A DNA stretch of 64,000 nucleotides, taken from positions 62,001 to 126,000 of the forward strand of contig CAVPXF010000016.1 of the NCBI GenBank assembly GCA_963709655.1, read 5' to 3'. Below are positions 24,257 through 32,159 of this stretch, piece after piece. The position numbers and the translations under genes are program-made. This DNA comes from Roseiarcus sp963709655 (lineage in GTDB: Bacteria > Pseudomonadota > Alphaproteobacteria > Rhizobiales > Beijerinckiaceae). A model generated the notes under the pieces. The model searched no databases and was not told where the DNA came from. It was given only the letters and a program-made list of their open reading frames with translations. Numbering within the stretch: the first letter of the stretch is position 1; every line of letters begins with the position of its first letter.

Positions 24257-25537
24257 TTGAGTTTGTCAAAGTCGCTTTCCAGGGCCGATCGCACGGGCGC
24301 GATCGGTCCCAGCGCGCCGGCGCGGCGATCCCGCGCCGCCGTCGCGGTCCTCCTGGCGCTGGCGACGATCGTCGCCGGCTGTTCCAGCCGCCCCTACGGC
24401 GACCTGATCGTCGGGACCACGGCGCCGGGCGCGAGCACGGTCAATCTGCTTGTCGCGACCACGCGCGCGCCGGTGCTCGATCCGCCGGGCGTGATGTTTG
24501 GCGGCAGCCGCGGGCGGGGCCTCGACTTCGCCGACATCGCCGTCTCGATCCCGCCTGCGGGCGTGCACAAACCCGGCGACGTCGAATGGCCGGGCCGCGC
24601 GCCCGGCGACCCGGAGCGCGATTTCGTGACCGTGCGCGCCGAGCGGATGGACCTCGCCCAGGCGAAGGCCACGTTCAATGCGCGCGTCGCACGCACGCCG
24701 GGACACAAGGTCCTGATCTTCGTCCACGGCTACAACACGCGGTTCGAGGAGGCCGTCTACCGCTTCGCCCAGATCGTCCACGACGCCAACGTCGACGTCG
24801 CCCCCGTCCTGTTCACCTGGCCGTCGGGGGGAAATCTGGAGGACTACGTCTACGACCGCGACAGCGCGATGTACTCGCGCGACGCCTTCGAGACGCTGCT
24901 GGCGTCGCTCGTCGCCAATCCGAACGTCGGGTCGATCTCGATCCTCGCCCATTCCATGGGCAACTACCTCACCGTCGAGACGCTGCGCCAGATGGCGATC
25001 CGCGACCACGGCCTGCCGACCAAGATCCGCGACGTCATGCTGGCCTCCCCCGATATCGACGTCGACGTGTTCCGCCGTCAGATCGCCGAGATCGACACCG
25101 AGCCGCGCTCGACCCAGTTCACTTTGTTCGTCTCGCGCGACGACAAGGCGCTCGGCCTCTCGAGCTTCCTCGCCCGCGACTCGACCCGGCTCGGGGCGCT
25201 CGATCCGACCAAGGAGCCCTATGAGGCGATGCTTCAGCAGGCGCGGGTGAACGTGATCGACCTGACCAGCGTCCAGTCGCAAGACTCGGCCAACCACAGC
25301 AAGTTCGCCACGGGCGAAGTGGTGGCGGCGATCGGCGACCGGCTGGCAGGAGGCCAGACGCTGTCGGACGCCAAGCCCGGCCTCGTCGAATCGCTTGGAA
25401 GCTTCACCAAGGGCGCGGTCAATGTCGCCACCGACGTCACCGTCGGCGCGGTCACCGCCCCGATCCGGCTCACCGATCCGACCCAACATGAAAAGTCGGT
25501 CGACACGGCCGAGCAGTCCGTCACGCTCGAGAAGTGA
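24257..25537 (+). CDS. DUF900 alpha/beta-hydrolase lipoprotein
   Basis: 426 residues. A lipobox VAGC near residue 42 follows a hydrophobic segment. The alpha/beta-hydrolase core has LIFVHGYNTRFEEAVYR (oxyanion region) and the nucleophile elbow ILAHSMGN. Family DUF900 is annotated as esterase/lipase-like, with unknown substrate. A C-terminal extension of ~90 residues is Val/Thr-rich. The start is one of two nearby TTG codons (24257 or 24263). It follows the DUF937 gene by 16 bases and may be cotranscribed. Confidence 0.82.
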   Translation: MSLSKSLSRADRTGAIGPSAPARRSRAAVAVLLALATIVAGCSSRPYGDLIVGTTAPGASTVNLLVATTRAPVLDPPGVMFGGSRGRGLDFADIAVSIPPAGVHKPGDVEWPGRAPGDPERDFVTVRAERMDLAQAKATFNARVARTPGHKVLIFVHGYNTRFEEAVYRFAQIVHDANVDVAPVLFTWPSGGNLEDYVYDRDSAMYSRDAFETLLASLVANPNVGSISILAHSMGNYLTVETLRQMAIRDHGLPTKIRDVMLASPDIDVDVFRRQIAEIDTEPRSTQFTLFVSRDDKALGLSSFLARDSTRLGALDPTKEPYEAMLQQARVNVIDLTSVQSQDSANHSKFATGEVVAAIGDRLAGGQTLSDAKPGLVESLGSFTKGAVNVATDVTVGAVTAPIRLTDPTQHEKSVDTAEQSVTLEK

Positions 25538-26018
25538 GCGCCGGAGCGCGCCCTTCCCGCGGCGCCTCATGGACTGTTGACAGGCGGGCGTACTGACGGA
25601 CGGCCCAAAGCCCGTTCACAGATCGCCGTCCTGACGGCTTCGGACGCTTTCCTAAAGCCTTTTCGTACCTGGCGAACCGGCTAGGCCGACTCTGGACGGT
25701 CTTCCATGCCTGCTGTGATCCTGAAGCGGTCGCTTACCGCCGCGGGTGCGATGCACAAATTTTCATTGACACCATTCACATATCGTAGAGAATGCACCCC
25801 GCGGGTTGTGGTTATCAACGAAAAGCTGGAGGCGCTCAAATTCGGGCGGAAAGCCTGACGGGGTGCTTGGCGCGCGTCGGGACCAGCGTCGCGACACGGA
25901 CCAACGAGGCCGTCGCGGTCGCCACAGTTTTGCTCGGGGCTCGCCCCGGAGAAACTTTGCTAATGCTGCCCTCGAATGGTGTTCTATTGACTTTTTATTT
26001 CTATCCACGGAGGGTTCC
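25538..26018. other. Intergenic, start of an accessory region
   Basis: A 50-codon frame at 25706-25858 is the only candidate and lacks a good binding site. Base composition falls toward AT around 25960-26020, just before the orphan gene at 26019. Confidence 0.45.
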
Positions 26019-26681
26019 GTGCCGGAAATTCAATCGTTCCTATCAATCGAACCAGAAACTGCTGCCAAGATCATAAGGGAAATCGATGCGAAGTGGCGCC
26101 ATAAAATTGATCTAAGCCCTCGCGAGCGTCTGTTCAAAATTATACTCTCAATGTACGCGGCTGACGGCAACCTGGATTTGTATTCATTCAGTAATACAGT
26201 TGGGGTGATTGGCATACTCTCAGGGCGCAATCGCTCGGATGGTTGCAGCTGGCCGGACCGCTCGTTTGCAATCGGAACCAGAGAGCAGGACCTGGCCCGT
26301 GGGACAGAGTTTCTACGCCGCGTCTCTGCAAGCATGAGAAACTCAATCTTTTCAGAGACGACCGGACATTATCACGCCGAAGAAACGCATTTAACGACTG
26401 AAGTGATCGCTAGGGGAACTGGGTCAGTTCTTGCCTCTCACGGAGTCAGCAACTCAATGGCGCTGGGTTTGGCGGTGCTCACGTTACTGGTCCTCGCCAG
26501 AGCCTGCCCCACGTTTCGCGAGATGTCCGACGAGGAGGTTGTCGAAGCGATCACAGCGACGGCGTCCACGCGCGCCAATTTGAAGAAGCCGGACGACCGC
26601 GATTTCGAGCTGTCTTGCGCGATGGAGCCCAGTTGCGCTTTTGGTTCTGGATTGTCGGAGTGCTGTCAAATTGTCCAATAG
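26019..26681 (+). CDS. Orphan hypothetical protein, low GC
   Basis: 220 residues from GTG 26019, which has GGAGG six bases upstream; the frame is open further upstream but that part is not protein-like. Sequence features are an N-terminal charged helical part (EPETAAKIIREIDAKWRHKI), a middle with FAIGTREQDLARGTEFLRR, and a hydrophobic helix (MALGLAVLTLLVLARACP). No family recognised. Its GC content is clearly lower than that of neighbouring housekeeping genes, which suggests horizontal acquisition. Confidence 0.6.
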   Translation: MPEIQSFLSIEPETAAKIIREIDAKWRHKIDLSPRERLFKIILSMYAADGNLDLYSFSNTVGVIGILSGRNRSDGCSWPDRSFAIGTREQDLARGTEFLRRVSASMRNSIFSETTGHYHAEETHLTTEVIARGTGSVLASHGVSNSMALGLAVLTLLVLARACPTFREMSDEEVVEAITATASTRANLKKPDDRDFELSCAMEPSCAFGSGLSECCQIVQ

Positions 26682-27173
26682 CCGCGGCTGTTCGGAATCG
26701 CCCACATCCTTGCGCTTGAGCCATCCAAAAGGCGGAAACTAACCGGGCCGTCATGTCTAAACGCTCGGGCGTTCATCGGCGAGACCGGCCAGATTGCGGG
26801 GGAACGTCAGTCTCGGAAAGGGTCCGGCTGACAGCATGACGCCGACGACGAGATTGGCCCACGCGTTCGATTGCCTCCGAAACGGCGCCAACATAACCGC
26901 GCGCTTCGCCAATTTCGCCGCCACATACATGCCGGTCCCTTCGGGATGCCAGACCTATGGCCCCTGCCACTCATCATCGACGCCGACAGCCTCATGTGCG
27001 GCGACAGGTCGCACTGAAAGCAGCACAGGGGTCGTCTAGAAGCCGAGGGTCCCGAAGCGAAGGGACGCCCAAATTCGTTCGCTTTCTGGTCTCCCCCAAT
27101 CTGCAGCTTGACGGTGGATGCATGCTTCCTTAGCGTAGTGACAAGAGTTAATCGCGGGCGGGCGGAGATTAGC
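26682..27173. other. Intergenic, no supported gene
   Basis: A 57-codon minus-strand frame near 26761-26935 is hydrophobic and protein-like but has no clear start signal. Nothing else stands out. Confidence 0.4.
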
Positions 27174-27470
27174 GTGAGAACGAATCGTAAGGTGATCGGC
27201 AAGGCGGAGGTTCTCGACGGCCTCGATGAAACTCTTACCAACAGCAGCAAAGTGGCCGCTTCTCTCGGCGACGAGTTTCTTGTTTATCTGATTGACATGG
27301 CGGTATTACACGTCAGAAAAAAGGCGATTCATCTGGAAGCCGAACCTGAACATCGGTTGCAAGCGCCACCCGCTAAGCCCGTAGCCGACCTCGAGTTCGC
27401 TCGGTGGTATTTATCGTCACTTATGAGTGGTATACAGTCGGTGGCGGAGCTTCAGTCCAGCGACGTTTAA
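27174..27470 (+). CDS. Small hypothetical protein
   Basis: 98 residues from GTG 27174 with GGAG six bases before it. The core LGDEFLVYLIDMAVLHVRKK resembles a class of small rhizobial proteins with an F-L-x-YLI-x-MA helix (recollection only). Probably helical and cytosolic. The open frame begins at 27108, but the GTG with binding site is a better start. Function unknown. Confidence 0.6.
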   Translation: MRTNRKVIGKAEVLDGLDETLTNSSKVAASLGDEFLVYLIDMAVLHVRKKAIHLEAEPEHRLQAPPAKPVADLEFARWYLSSLMSGIQSVAELQSSDV

Positions 27471-27622
27471 TAAAGCGCAACAACCTCACGATTGTGCGAC
27501 ACTCCGTCACGTTACCTAGATTGATAGATACAGGTGTCTCATCGAACTCGGGCGGGCCCGCCCAGCAAACCGCACGGGTCGAGCCCGCCGCTTAGCAGGA
27601 AGGTTTTCTATCGGAGGGCGCG

Positions 27623-27802
27623 ATGATAGGTTTCATTTGCGGCGTTGTGGTGGGTATTGTCGTCATGAACGTCGGCGTGCTCTGGTTAGAGCATCTTGCG
27701 AGCGAACAGCGTCGCATTCGAATTGAAGTCGACGCGCGCTACGAAATCGCTTCCTCATCGACCCGCCAGACGACACTTCCAAGGTCTAAAGCACTTTCGT
27801 AA
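27623..27802 (+). CDS. Small single-pass membrane protein
   Basis: 59 residues: MIGFICGVVVGIVVMNVGVL is a clear membrane helix, followed by a charged cytosolic-type tail (EHLASEQRRIRIEVDARYE). ATG 27623 has GGAGGG at the right distance. Such peptides can be stress or toxin-like membrane proteins, but nothing here decides this. It is convergent with the ATPase operon beginning at 30910. Confidence 0.6.
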   Translation: MIGFICGVVVGIVVMNVGVLWLEHLASEQRRIRIEVDARYEIASSSTRQTTLPRSKALS

Positions 27803-27862
27803 TGTTGGTCTCGCCCGAAGCCGAAGGCCAGCGACGCTTCCACAGGCGCGACGATGGCGCGC

Positions 27863-29119
27863 CTACTGGTCGTCCGCGTCCGCGGCCGAGGGCGCCTGGT
27901 CCAGTTCGGCGCTCTCGGTGTAATCGGTCGCGGTCGGCTTGATCGCGATGTGAGCGCTCTCGCCGAACAGGCGCTCCATGTCCCATTCCGTAATCCAGGA
28001 CTTGATGTACTGGCGCATGGACTTGCCCGCCAGGCGTTCGCCGATCGCGAGGCTCATGGGGCGGCGCCGGTAGGCGTCGAAGTAGAGCTCGGCGATGCGT
28101 CCCTGCGCGGCGGACAAATCGAAATCGTCGGGCGCGACCAGGCGGACGCCGGGCGCCCGCCGCATCTGGGCCATGCAGTCTCTCGCCTGAACCGCCTGGC
28201 GCGTCAGCCCCTTGCGTTCCAGCGCCTGGGGAATGAGCTCGTCGTCACGCCGCCTGTCGAACATTTCGCTGACGTAATCGTCGGTGAACGCGGCCACGGC
28301 GACGATGCCGGGCAACGCGTCCGCCGCGTCCCGGCCCAGCCAGCGCGCCAGCTCGGCATAACTCTTGCCGCGTTGCAGCGGCGAATAGCGGCCGATGAGC
28401 TCGACTTCGTCGAGGAGAACGCACCATCCGGAAACGCCCGTCGAGGACAGCAGTCGCGGCGCAAATCGCAGCCGCTGGCGCGCCAGCTCCGCCTCGGCGG
28501 TCGGCTTGATGTCGAACAGTTTCGCCGCGCCTTGCTGCCTGAGCCAGGATCTGACGACCGTGGCGCTGAGCTTGCCGCCGCCGAAGAACCTGGCGATCCG
28601 CGCATGATCGTCCAGGCCCAGACGGGGGACGAGCCAGATGAGGGCGGGGAAGATCGCCGAGAGCGCGCCCGCGCCCGCCTCCCGCGTCGCCCAGGACTCG
28701 AGCCGCTCGAACGGCGCCGTATTCGGCTTCAATCGCGACAGCGCGACGGTCATCAGGTCGTCGTTGGCGCCCTGAACCTCGGCCGCCCGGACGGCCGCGG
28801 CGAAAAGGCGCCCCGGGTCGAACATCGGCGTTTCCTTGCTCACCGGCACCACGCTGACGACGAAGTTGCGCTGAAGCGCGAGCTCCCGCATGTAGCCGAG
28901 CAAATGCGATTTGCCCGATCCGAATCCGCCCCAGACGAAGGTGCCCTCGCACTGGCGCTCGACGTCCAGTTCCCGGGCGCATCGTCCAAGGATATCGAGG
29001 AAAGGATTGACCAGGGCGCCGTTATGCTCGCCGAGCAGCCGGATGGCGGCCCGGTTGGGAACGCCGGCGCGGAGCGCTTCGACGGCGCCGCGCGCCGCGA
29101 CTTGCGGGACCTCGTCCAT
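27863..29119 (-). CDS. BrxD/DUF2791-like ATP-binding protein
   Basis: 418 residues, a P-loop ATPase. Walker A is GGFGSGKS (64-71) followed by HLLGYMRELALQ. Walker B is CVLLDEVELIGRYS (about 233-246) followed by RGKSYAELARWLG. This pattern is that of the BREX-associated ATP-binding family (BrxD, DUF2791), recognised from memory of the motifs. It is the last gene of a three-gene operon; its ATG overlaps the stop of the preceding gene by one base. Not near a methylase or PglZ, so a classical BREX role cannot be claimed. Confidence 0.7.
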   Translation of the reverse strand: MDEVPQVAARGAVEALRAGVPNRAAIRLLGEHNGALVNPFLDILGRCARELDVERQCEGTFVWGGFGSGKSHLLGYMRELALQRNFVVSVVPVSKETPMFDPGRLFAAAVRAAEVQGANDDLMTVALSRLKPNTAPFERLESWATREAGAGALSAIFPALIWLVPRLGLDDHARIARFFGGGKLSATVVRSWLRQQGAAKLFDIKPTAEAELARQRLRFAPRLLSSTGVSGWCVLLDEVELIGRYSPLQRGKSYAELARWLGRDAADALPGIVAVAAFTDDYVSEMFDRRRDDELIPQALERKGLTRQAVQARDCMAQMRRAPGVRLVAPDDFDLSAAQGRIAELYFDAYRRRPMSLAIGERLAGKSMRQYIKSWITEWDMERLFGESAHIAIKPTATDYTESAELDQAPSAADADDQ

Positions 29120-30093
29120 TACGTTGGCTCGACCATCGATTGTGACCTCGACTCGATCCGCACGAGCGCCGCGAGAGGGTTGTCGCGCTCCGTCGAGACG
29201 ACATCGTCCAGCACGCGCGCGTTCAGCGCATCGTAGGCGAGAAGCGATCGTTTGGGATCGCCCTGGGTCAGCGACGGGTCGCCCAGGACCACAACGAACA
29301 GGCCTTCGAACAACTCGGCGTCGTCAATGAGCTGACGGAGAACCTCAAACGCGTCCATCACCGCCGCCGCGGAATAGCGCACGCCCTCGCCGAGCGGGAC
29401 GCGGGCGCGAAGGACCTGGCGAATGTCGATCGTGACGCAGAGCCCATTGCGCCCGCAAAGCTGCAGCCACCGGCAGAGCGAGCGAAGCGTGGCGCGACCG
29501 TTGTGACGGGTGATCCTGGCGGTGATGTTGGCCTGGCGGACCGCGCCGATCGCCCTGAGCTCTCCCCGCAGCCATTCGACCACCGGCGCGTTGACGATCG
29601 GGTCGGTCTCTGCCGATTCGAGCCTCGTCAGACACAGCTGCGTCATGGCGGCGCGGAAATCCTGGGTCATCGCGCGATCGTGCCAGATGTCGTCCGTCAG
29701 CCAATGGTTCAAGTCGCGCTTGAGCAACGGCACGGCGATCTCGTTGAAGGCGGCCACGTCCTGGAACGTGACGGCGTGGCCGGGGCGGGGCCACTCGTAG
29801 CCGTTCTTGGCCACCAGCGCCTCGACGAAGTTTTGGGCCATCGCCGTCCAGTCGAGGCTCTGCGAAATCGCAAAGAACACGTCCTGGATCATGTGGAGCT
29901 TGCTTTTGGCCGCATCGATCCGGCAGCTCGCCAGACCATGGCGTTCGGCGAGCGCGAGGATGCGCGACTGAATCGCCTCCAGGCTTTCGGGCTGGCTCTC
30001 GACGAATTTGACCGCGCTGCCGCCGTTGGCGATGAAATCACGCAAATATTCTTTGTCGATCAGGTTCAGCCAAAACTCCAGCGCAACGCCCAA
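29119..30093 (-). CDS. ATPase-like protein without recognisable Walker motifs
   Basis: 324 residues from TTG 30093, one base after the previous stop and five after GGGAGG; ATG 30153 is possible but overlaps the upstream gene by 59 bases. The N-terminus (YLRDFIANGGSAVKFVE) has the layout that precedes the P-loop in DUF2791 proteins, but no GxGKS follows. Further on RSLCRWLQLCGRNGLCVTID stands where a Walker B DE would be; Asp is followed by Ile. Interpretation: a catalytically dead partner of the downstream ATPase. Homology is inferred from pattern only. Confidence 0.55.
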   Translation of the reverse strand: MGVALEFWLNLIDKEYLRDFIANGGSAVKFVESQPESLEAIQSRILALAERHGLASCRIDAAKSKLHMIQDVFFAISQSLDWTAMAQNFVEALVAKNGYEWPRPGHAVTFQDVAAFNEIAVPLLKRDLNHWLTDDIWHDRAMTQDFRAAMTQLCLTRLESAETDPIVNAPVVEWLRGELRAIGAVRQANITARITRHNGRATLRSLCRWLQLCGRNGLCVTIDIRQVLRARVPLGEGVRYSAAAVMDAFEVLRQLIDDAELFEGLFVVVLGDPSLTQGDPKRSLLAYDALNARVLDDVVSTERDNPLAALVRIESRSQSMVEPT

Positions 30094-30094
30094 C

Positions 30095-30910
30095 TCACCC
30101 TCCCGGGACAAAACGGACGCCGTAATAGGTCCGCTGGGCCCCTCGCTCGTCATAAACGATCAGCGGCTTGACGCCTTTGGTGGTCGTCCCGTGCGGAAAC
30201 TCGAATCGCTCGCCGCTGCGGGTGGTGAGGTCGGGCTGACGATCGAGCAGAAGCAGGTCGCGGGCGAATTCCGCGGCCGGGTAGTCGGAGCCCGGCAACA
30301 GCGTCAATGTCTCATGGATGTCGATCAAGGCGATGACCCGCCCGGCCTCGGCGCCGTTCCCGCCTCGCCCGGCGAGTCTTCGGTAGGCGCGCCAGAGGAG
30401 ATCCAGGAACGCCTGCTCGCGGAACCGCTGCGGGCTTTTCTGCGCTTTCGCCAGCAGGCGAACGAGCTCGCTCGGCCGAATGCGCCGCTCGATCTTGGTC
30501 CCGACCCGCACGGCCGACTGGCCGGCGTCGATTCGGACGAGCAGGGGAAAGCAGTAGAGTCGCCCGTCGCGCTCGAACACCGCCAGATCCTGTTCGGCGG
30601 CGGCGGCCTGAAGGTCGGCGAGATAGCGGCCGTCGGACATGTAGGCCGCCGCGTCGAACCGCCAGGCGTCGGCAAGATCGCGGGTCGCCGCGTCGGCGTC
30701 GCCGACCCGGGCGCTCAAGCCGCTCAATCCTTTGACGATATCGGCGACGTTGCCGTCGCGCGCGGCGCGACGCATCCGCTTCAGGCCGCCGAGCAGGCCG
30801 ACGGCGGCCTTCTCGGCCTTTTCCAACCGCTCGTCGAGCGCGGTCAGCTCGGCTTCGAATTCAGAGGTCATCCCGCCCGGACCTTGCGTTGCGCTCGTCG
30901 ATTCGTCCAT
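30095..30910 (-). CDS. Operon-leading coiled-coil protein of unknown family
   Basis: 271 residues. Residues ~15-65 are a likely coiled coil (EFEAELTALDERLEKAEKAA). The C-terminal half is alpha/beta with FERDGRLYCFPLLVRIDA, RRIRPSELVRLLAKAQKSPQ and a final DERGAQRTYYGVRFVPGG. No known catalytic motif. It starts at ATG 30910 (ATG 30871 is an alternative) and is followed by the two ATPase-type genes with no gap, so all three likely form one complex. Confidence 0.65.
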   Translation of the reverse strand: MDESTSATQGPGGMTSEFEAELTALDERLEKAEKAAVGLLGGLKRMRRAARDGNVADIVKGLSGLSARVGDADAATRDLADAWRFDAAAYMSDGRYLADLQAAAAEQDLAVFERDGRLYCFPLLVRIDAGQSAVRVGTKIERRIRPSELVRLLAKAQKSPQRFREQAFLDLLWRAYRRLAGRGGNGAEAGRVIALIDIHETLTLLPGSDYPAAEFARDLLLLDRQPDLTTRSGERFEFPHGTTTKGVKPLIVYDERGAQRTYYGVRFVPGG

Positions 30911-31012
30911 TCGCCCGGATGGTTAACATTGGGAGTACCCCGCGCCAAGGCGCCTCATCGGGGCCTAGCGCCCGGAACGCGCCTGGGGGCCGCGCGTGGT
31001 TACGCTGACACG

Positions 31013-31092
31013 CCCGTAATTGCCCTTTTTGTCAGCGCGCGGACATTGCGCGTCTGGCAATGAGCGAGACCGTTAGTTATTGCAATTACGGG
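31013..31092. repeat. 11-bp inverted repeat at the left of the IS91 element
   Basis: CCCGTAATTGC at 31013-31023 and GCAATTACGGG at 31082-31092, exact complements 58 bases apart. It may be the end structure recognised by the element or an upstream control region. Confidence 0.7.
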
Positions 31093-31226
31093 CCTGTCAC
31101 CGTAGCCCCTGTCACCGCAGTCCCGATTGGAAGGCAGGTGTGCGCAATTGGACTAAACCGCTCGCGCGGTAGGGGCGGCGAGGGAGCGGAGAGGGTGTAC
31201 GGGTAAGGACAACGGGAAAACTCGGC

Positions 31227-31267
31227 CCTGTCTCAAGATCGTGGGGTTCAACCCCATGCGAGACAGG
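31227..31267 (+). promoter_or_regulatory. Nested hairpin directly before the recombinase start
   Basis: Outer stem CCTGTCTC (31227-31234) with GAGACAGG (31260-31267). Inner palindrome TGGGGTTCAACCCCA (31242-31256). The recombinase ATG is nine bases downstream at 31276. It may control translation of the recombinase or be part of the element end. Confidence 0.55.
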
Positions 31268-31275
31268 AGCATTCG

Positions 31276-32152
31276 ATGTCCGACAATTCCATCAGCCAGT
31301 TGCGGCAGCGCATGATCGAGGACATGACGGCGCGGCGGTTCAAGGAGAAGGTGCAGAAGGACTACGTCCGGCACGTGAGGACGTTCACGAAGTTCCTCGG
31401 CCGTTCTCCGGATACGGCGACGAGCGATGACCTTCGCCGCTTTCAACTGCACATGGCCCAGCAACAGATCGGCGCGCCGACGATCAATTCCGCCATCTCC
31501 GCGTTGCGGTTCTTCTTCACCGAGACGCTCGAACGGCCCGACCTCGTTCGTCCTCTCAGGATCGTGTCCACGCCGCGCAAGGCGCCCGTTGTGCTGAGCC
31601 AAGAGGAGGTGGCGCGTCTCCTCCAGGCCGCGCCGGGCCTCAAGTACAAGGCCGCGCTCAGCGTCGCTGACGCGCGCGGGCCTGCGCGTGTCCGAGGTCG
31701 CGAACCTGAAGGTGTCCGACATCGACAGTGGGCGCATGATGCTCCGGGTCGAGCAGGGCAAGGGACAGCGGGATCGCGATGTGATGCTGTCGCCCCAACT
31801 GCTCCAGCTCCTGCGCGAATGGTGGAAGGCGGCGCGTCCGCGGGTCTGGCTCTTTCCTGGCCAGAACCCGATCAATCCGGTGACGCCGCGTCAGCTCAAC
31901 CGCGCCGTCACCGTCGCCAAAGACCTGGCTGGAATCTCCAAGCGCGTTTCTCCGCATACGCTGCGGCACAGCTTCGCCACCCATTTGCTCGAACAGGGTG
32001 TCGATATTCGCGTGATTCAGGTGTTGTTGGGGCACGCCAAGCTGGAGACGACCGCGCTCTACACCCGCGTCGCCGTCAGCACGGTCCGCGACATCAAGAG
32101 TCCGCTGGACCGGCTCGACGTCAAGCTGACGAAGAAAACGCCGCCCGCCTGA
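31276..32152 (+). pseudogene. Tyrosine recombinase of the IS91 element, frameshifted
   Basis: The N-terminal SAM-like domain from ATG 31276 (QKDYVRHVRTFTKFLGRSPD, INSAISALRFFFTETLERP) runs to KYKAALSVAD, then the frame fails. The catalytic domain resumes in another frame at GLRVSEVANLKVSDIDSGRM and has HTLRHSFATHLLEQG, LLGHAKLETTALYTRV, i.e. the R..H-R-H-Y set. The shift is near 31664-31680. With one indel repaired it would be a ~290-residue XerC/D-like protein, as commonly found before IS91 transposases. Inactive as read. Confidence 0.85.
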
Positions 32153-32159
32153 CGGCTGC

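Noticed and set aside
27854..29236. 460-codon plus-strand frame over the ATPase gene
   Set aside because: Shadow of the P-loop ATPase gene on the minus strand, which carries Walker A and B.
27863..30910. A complete BREX system
   Set aside because: No PglX, PglZ, BrxL or helicase gene within the window; only the ATPase resembles a BREX component.
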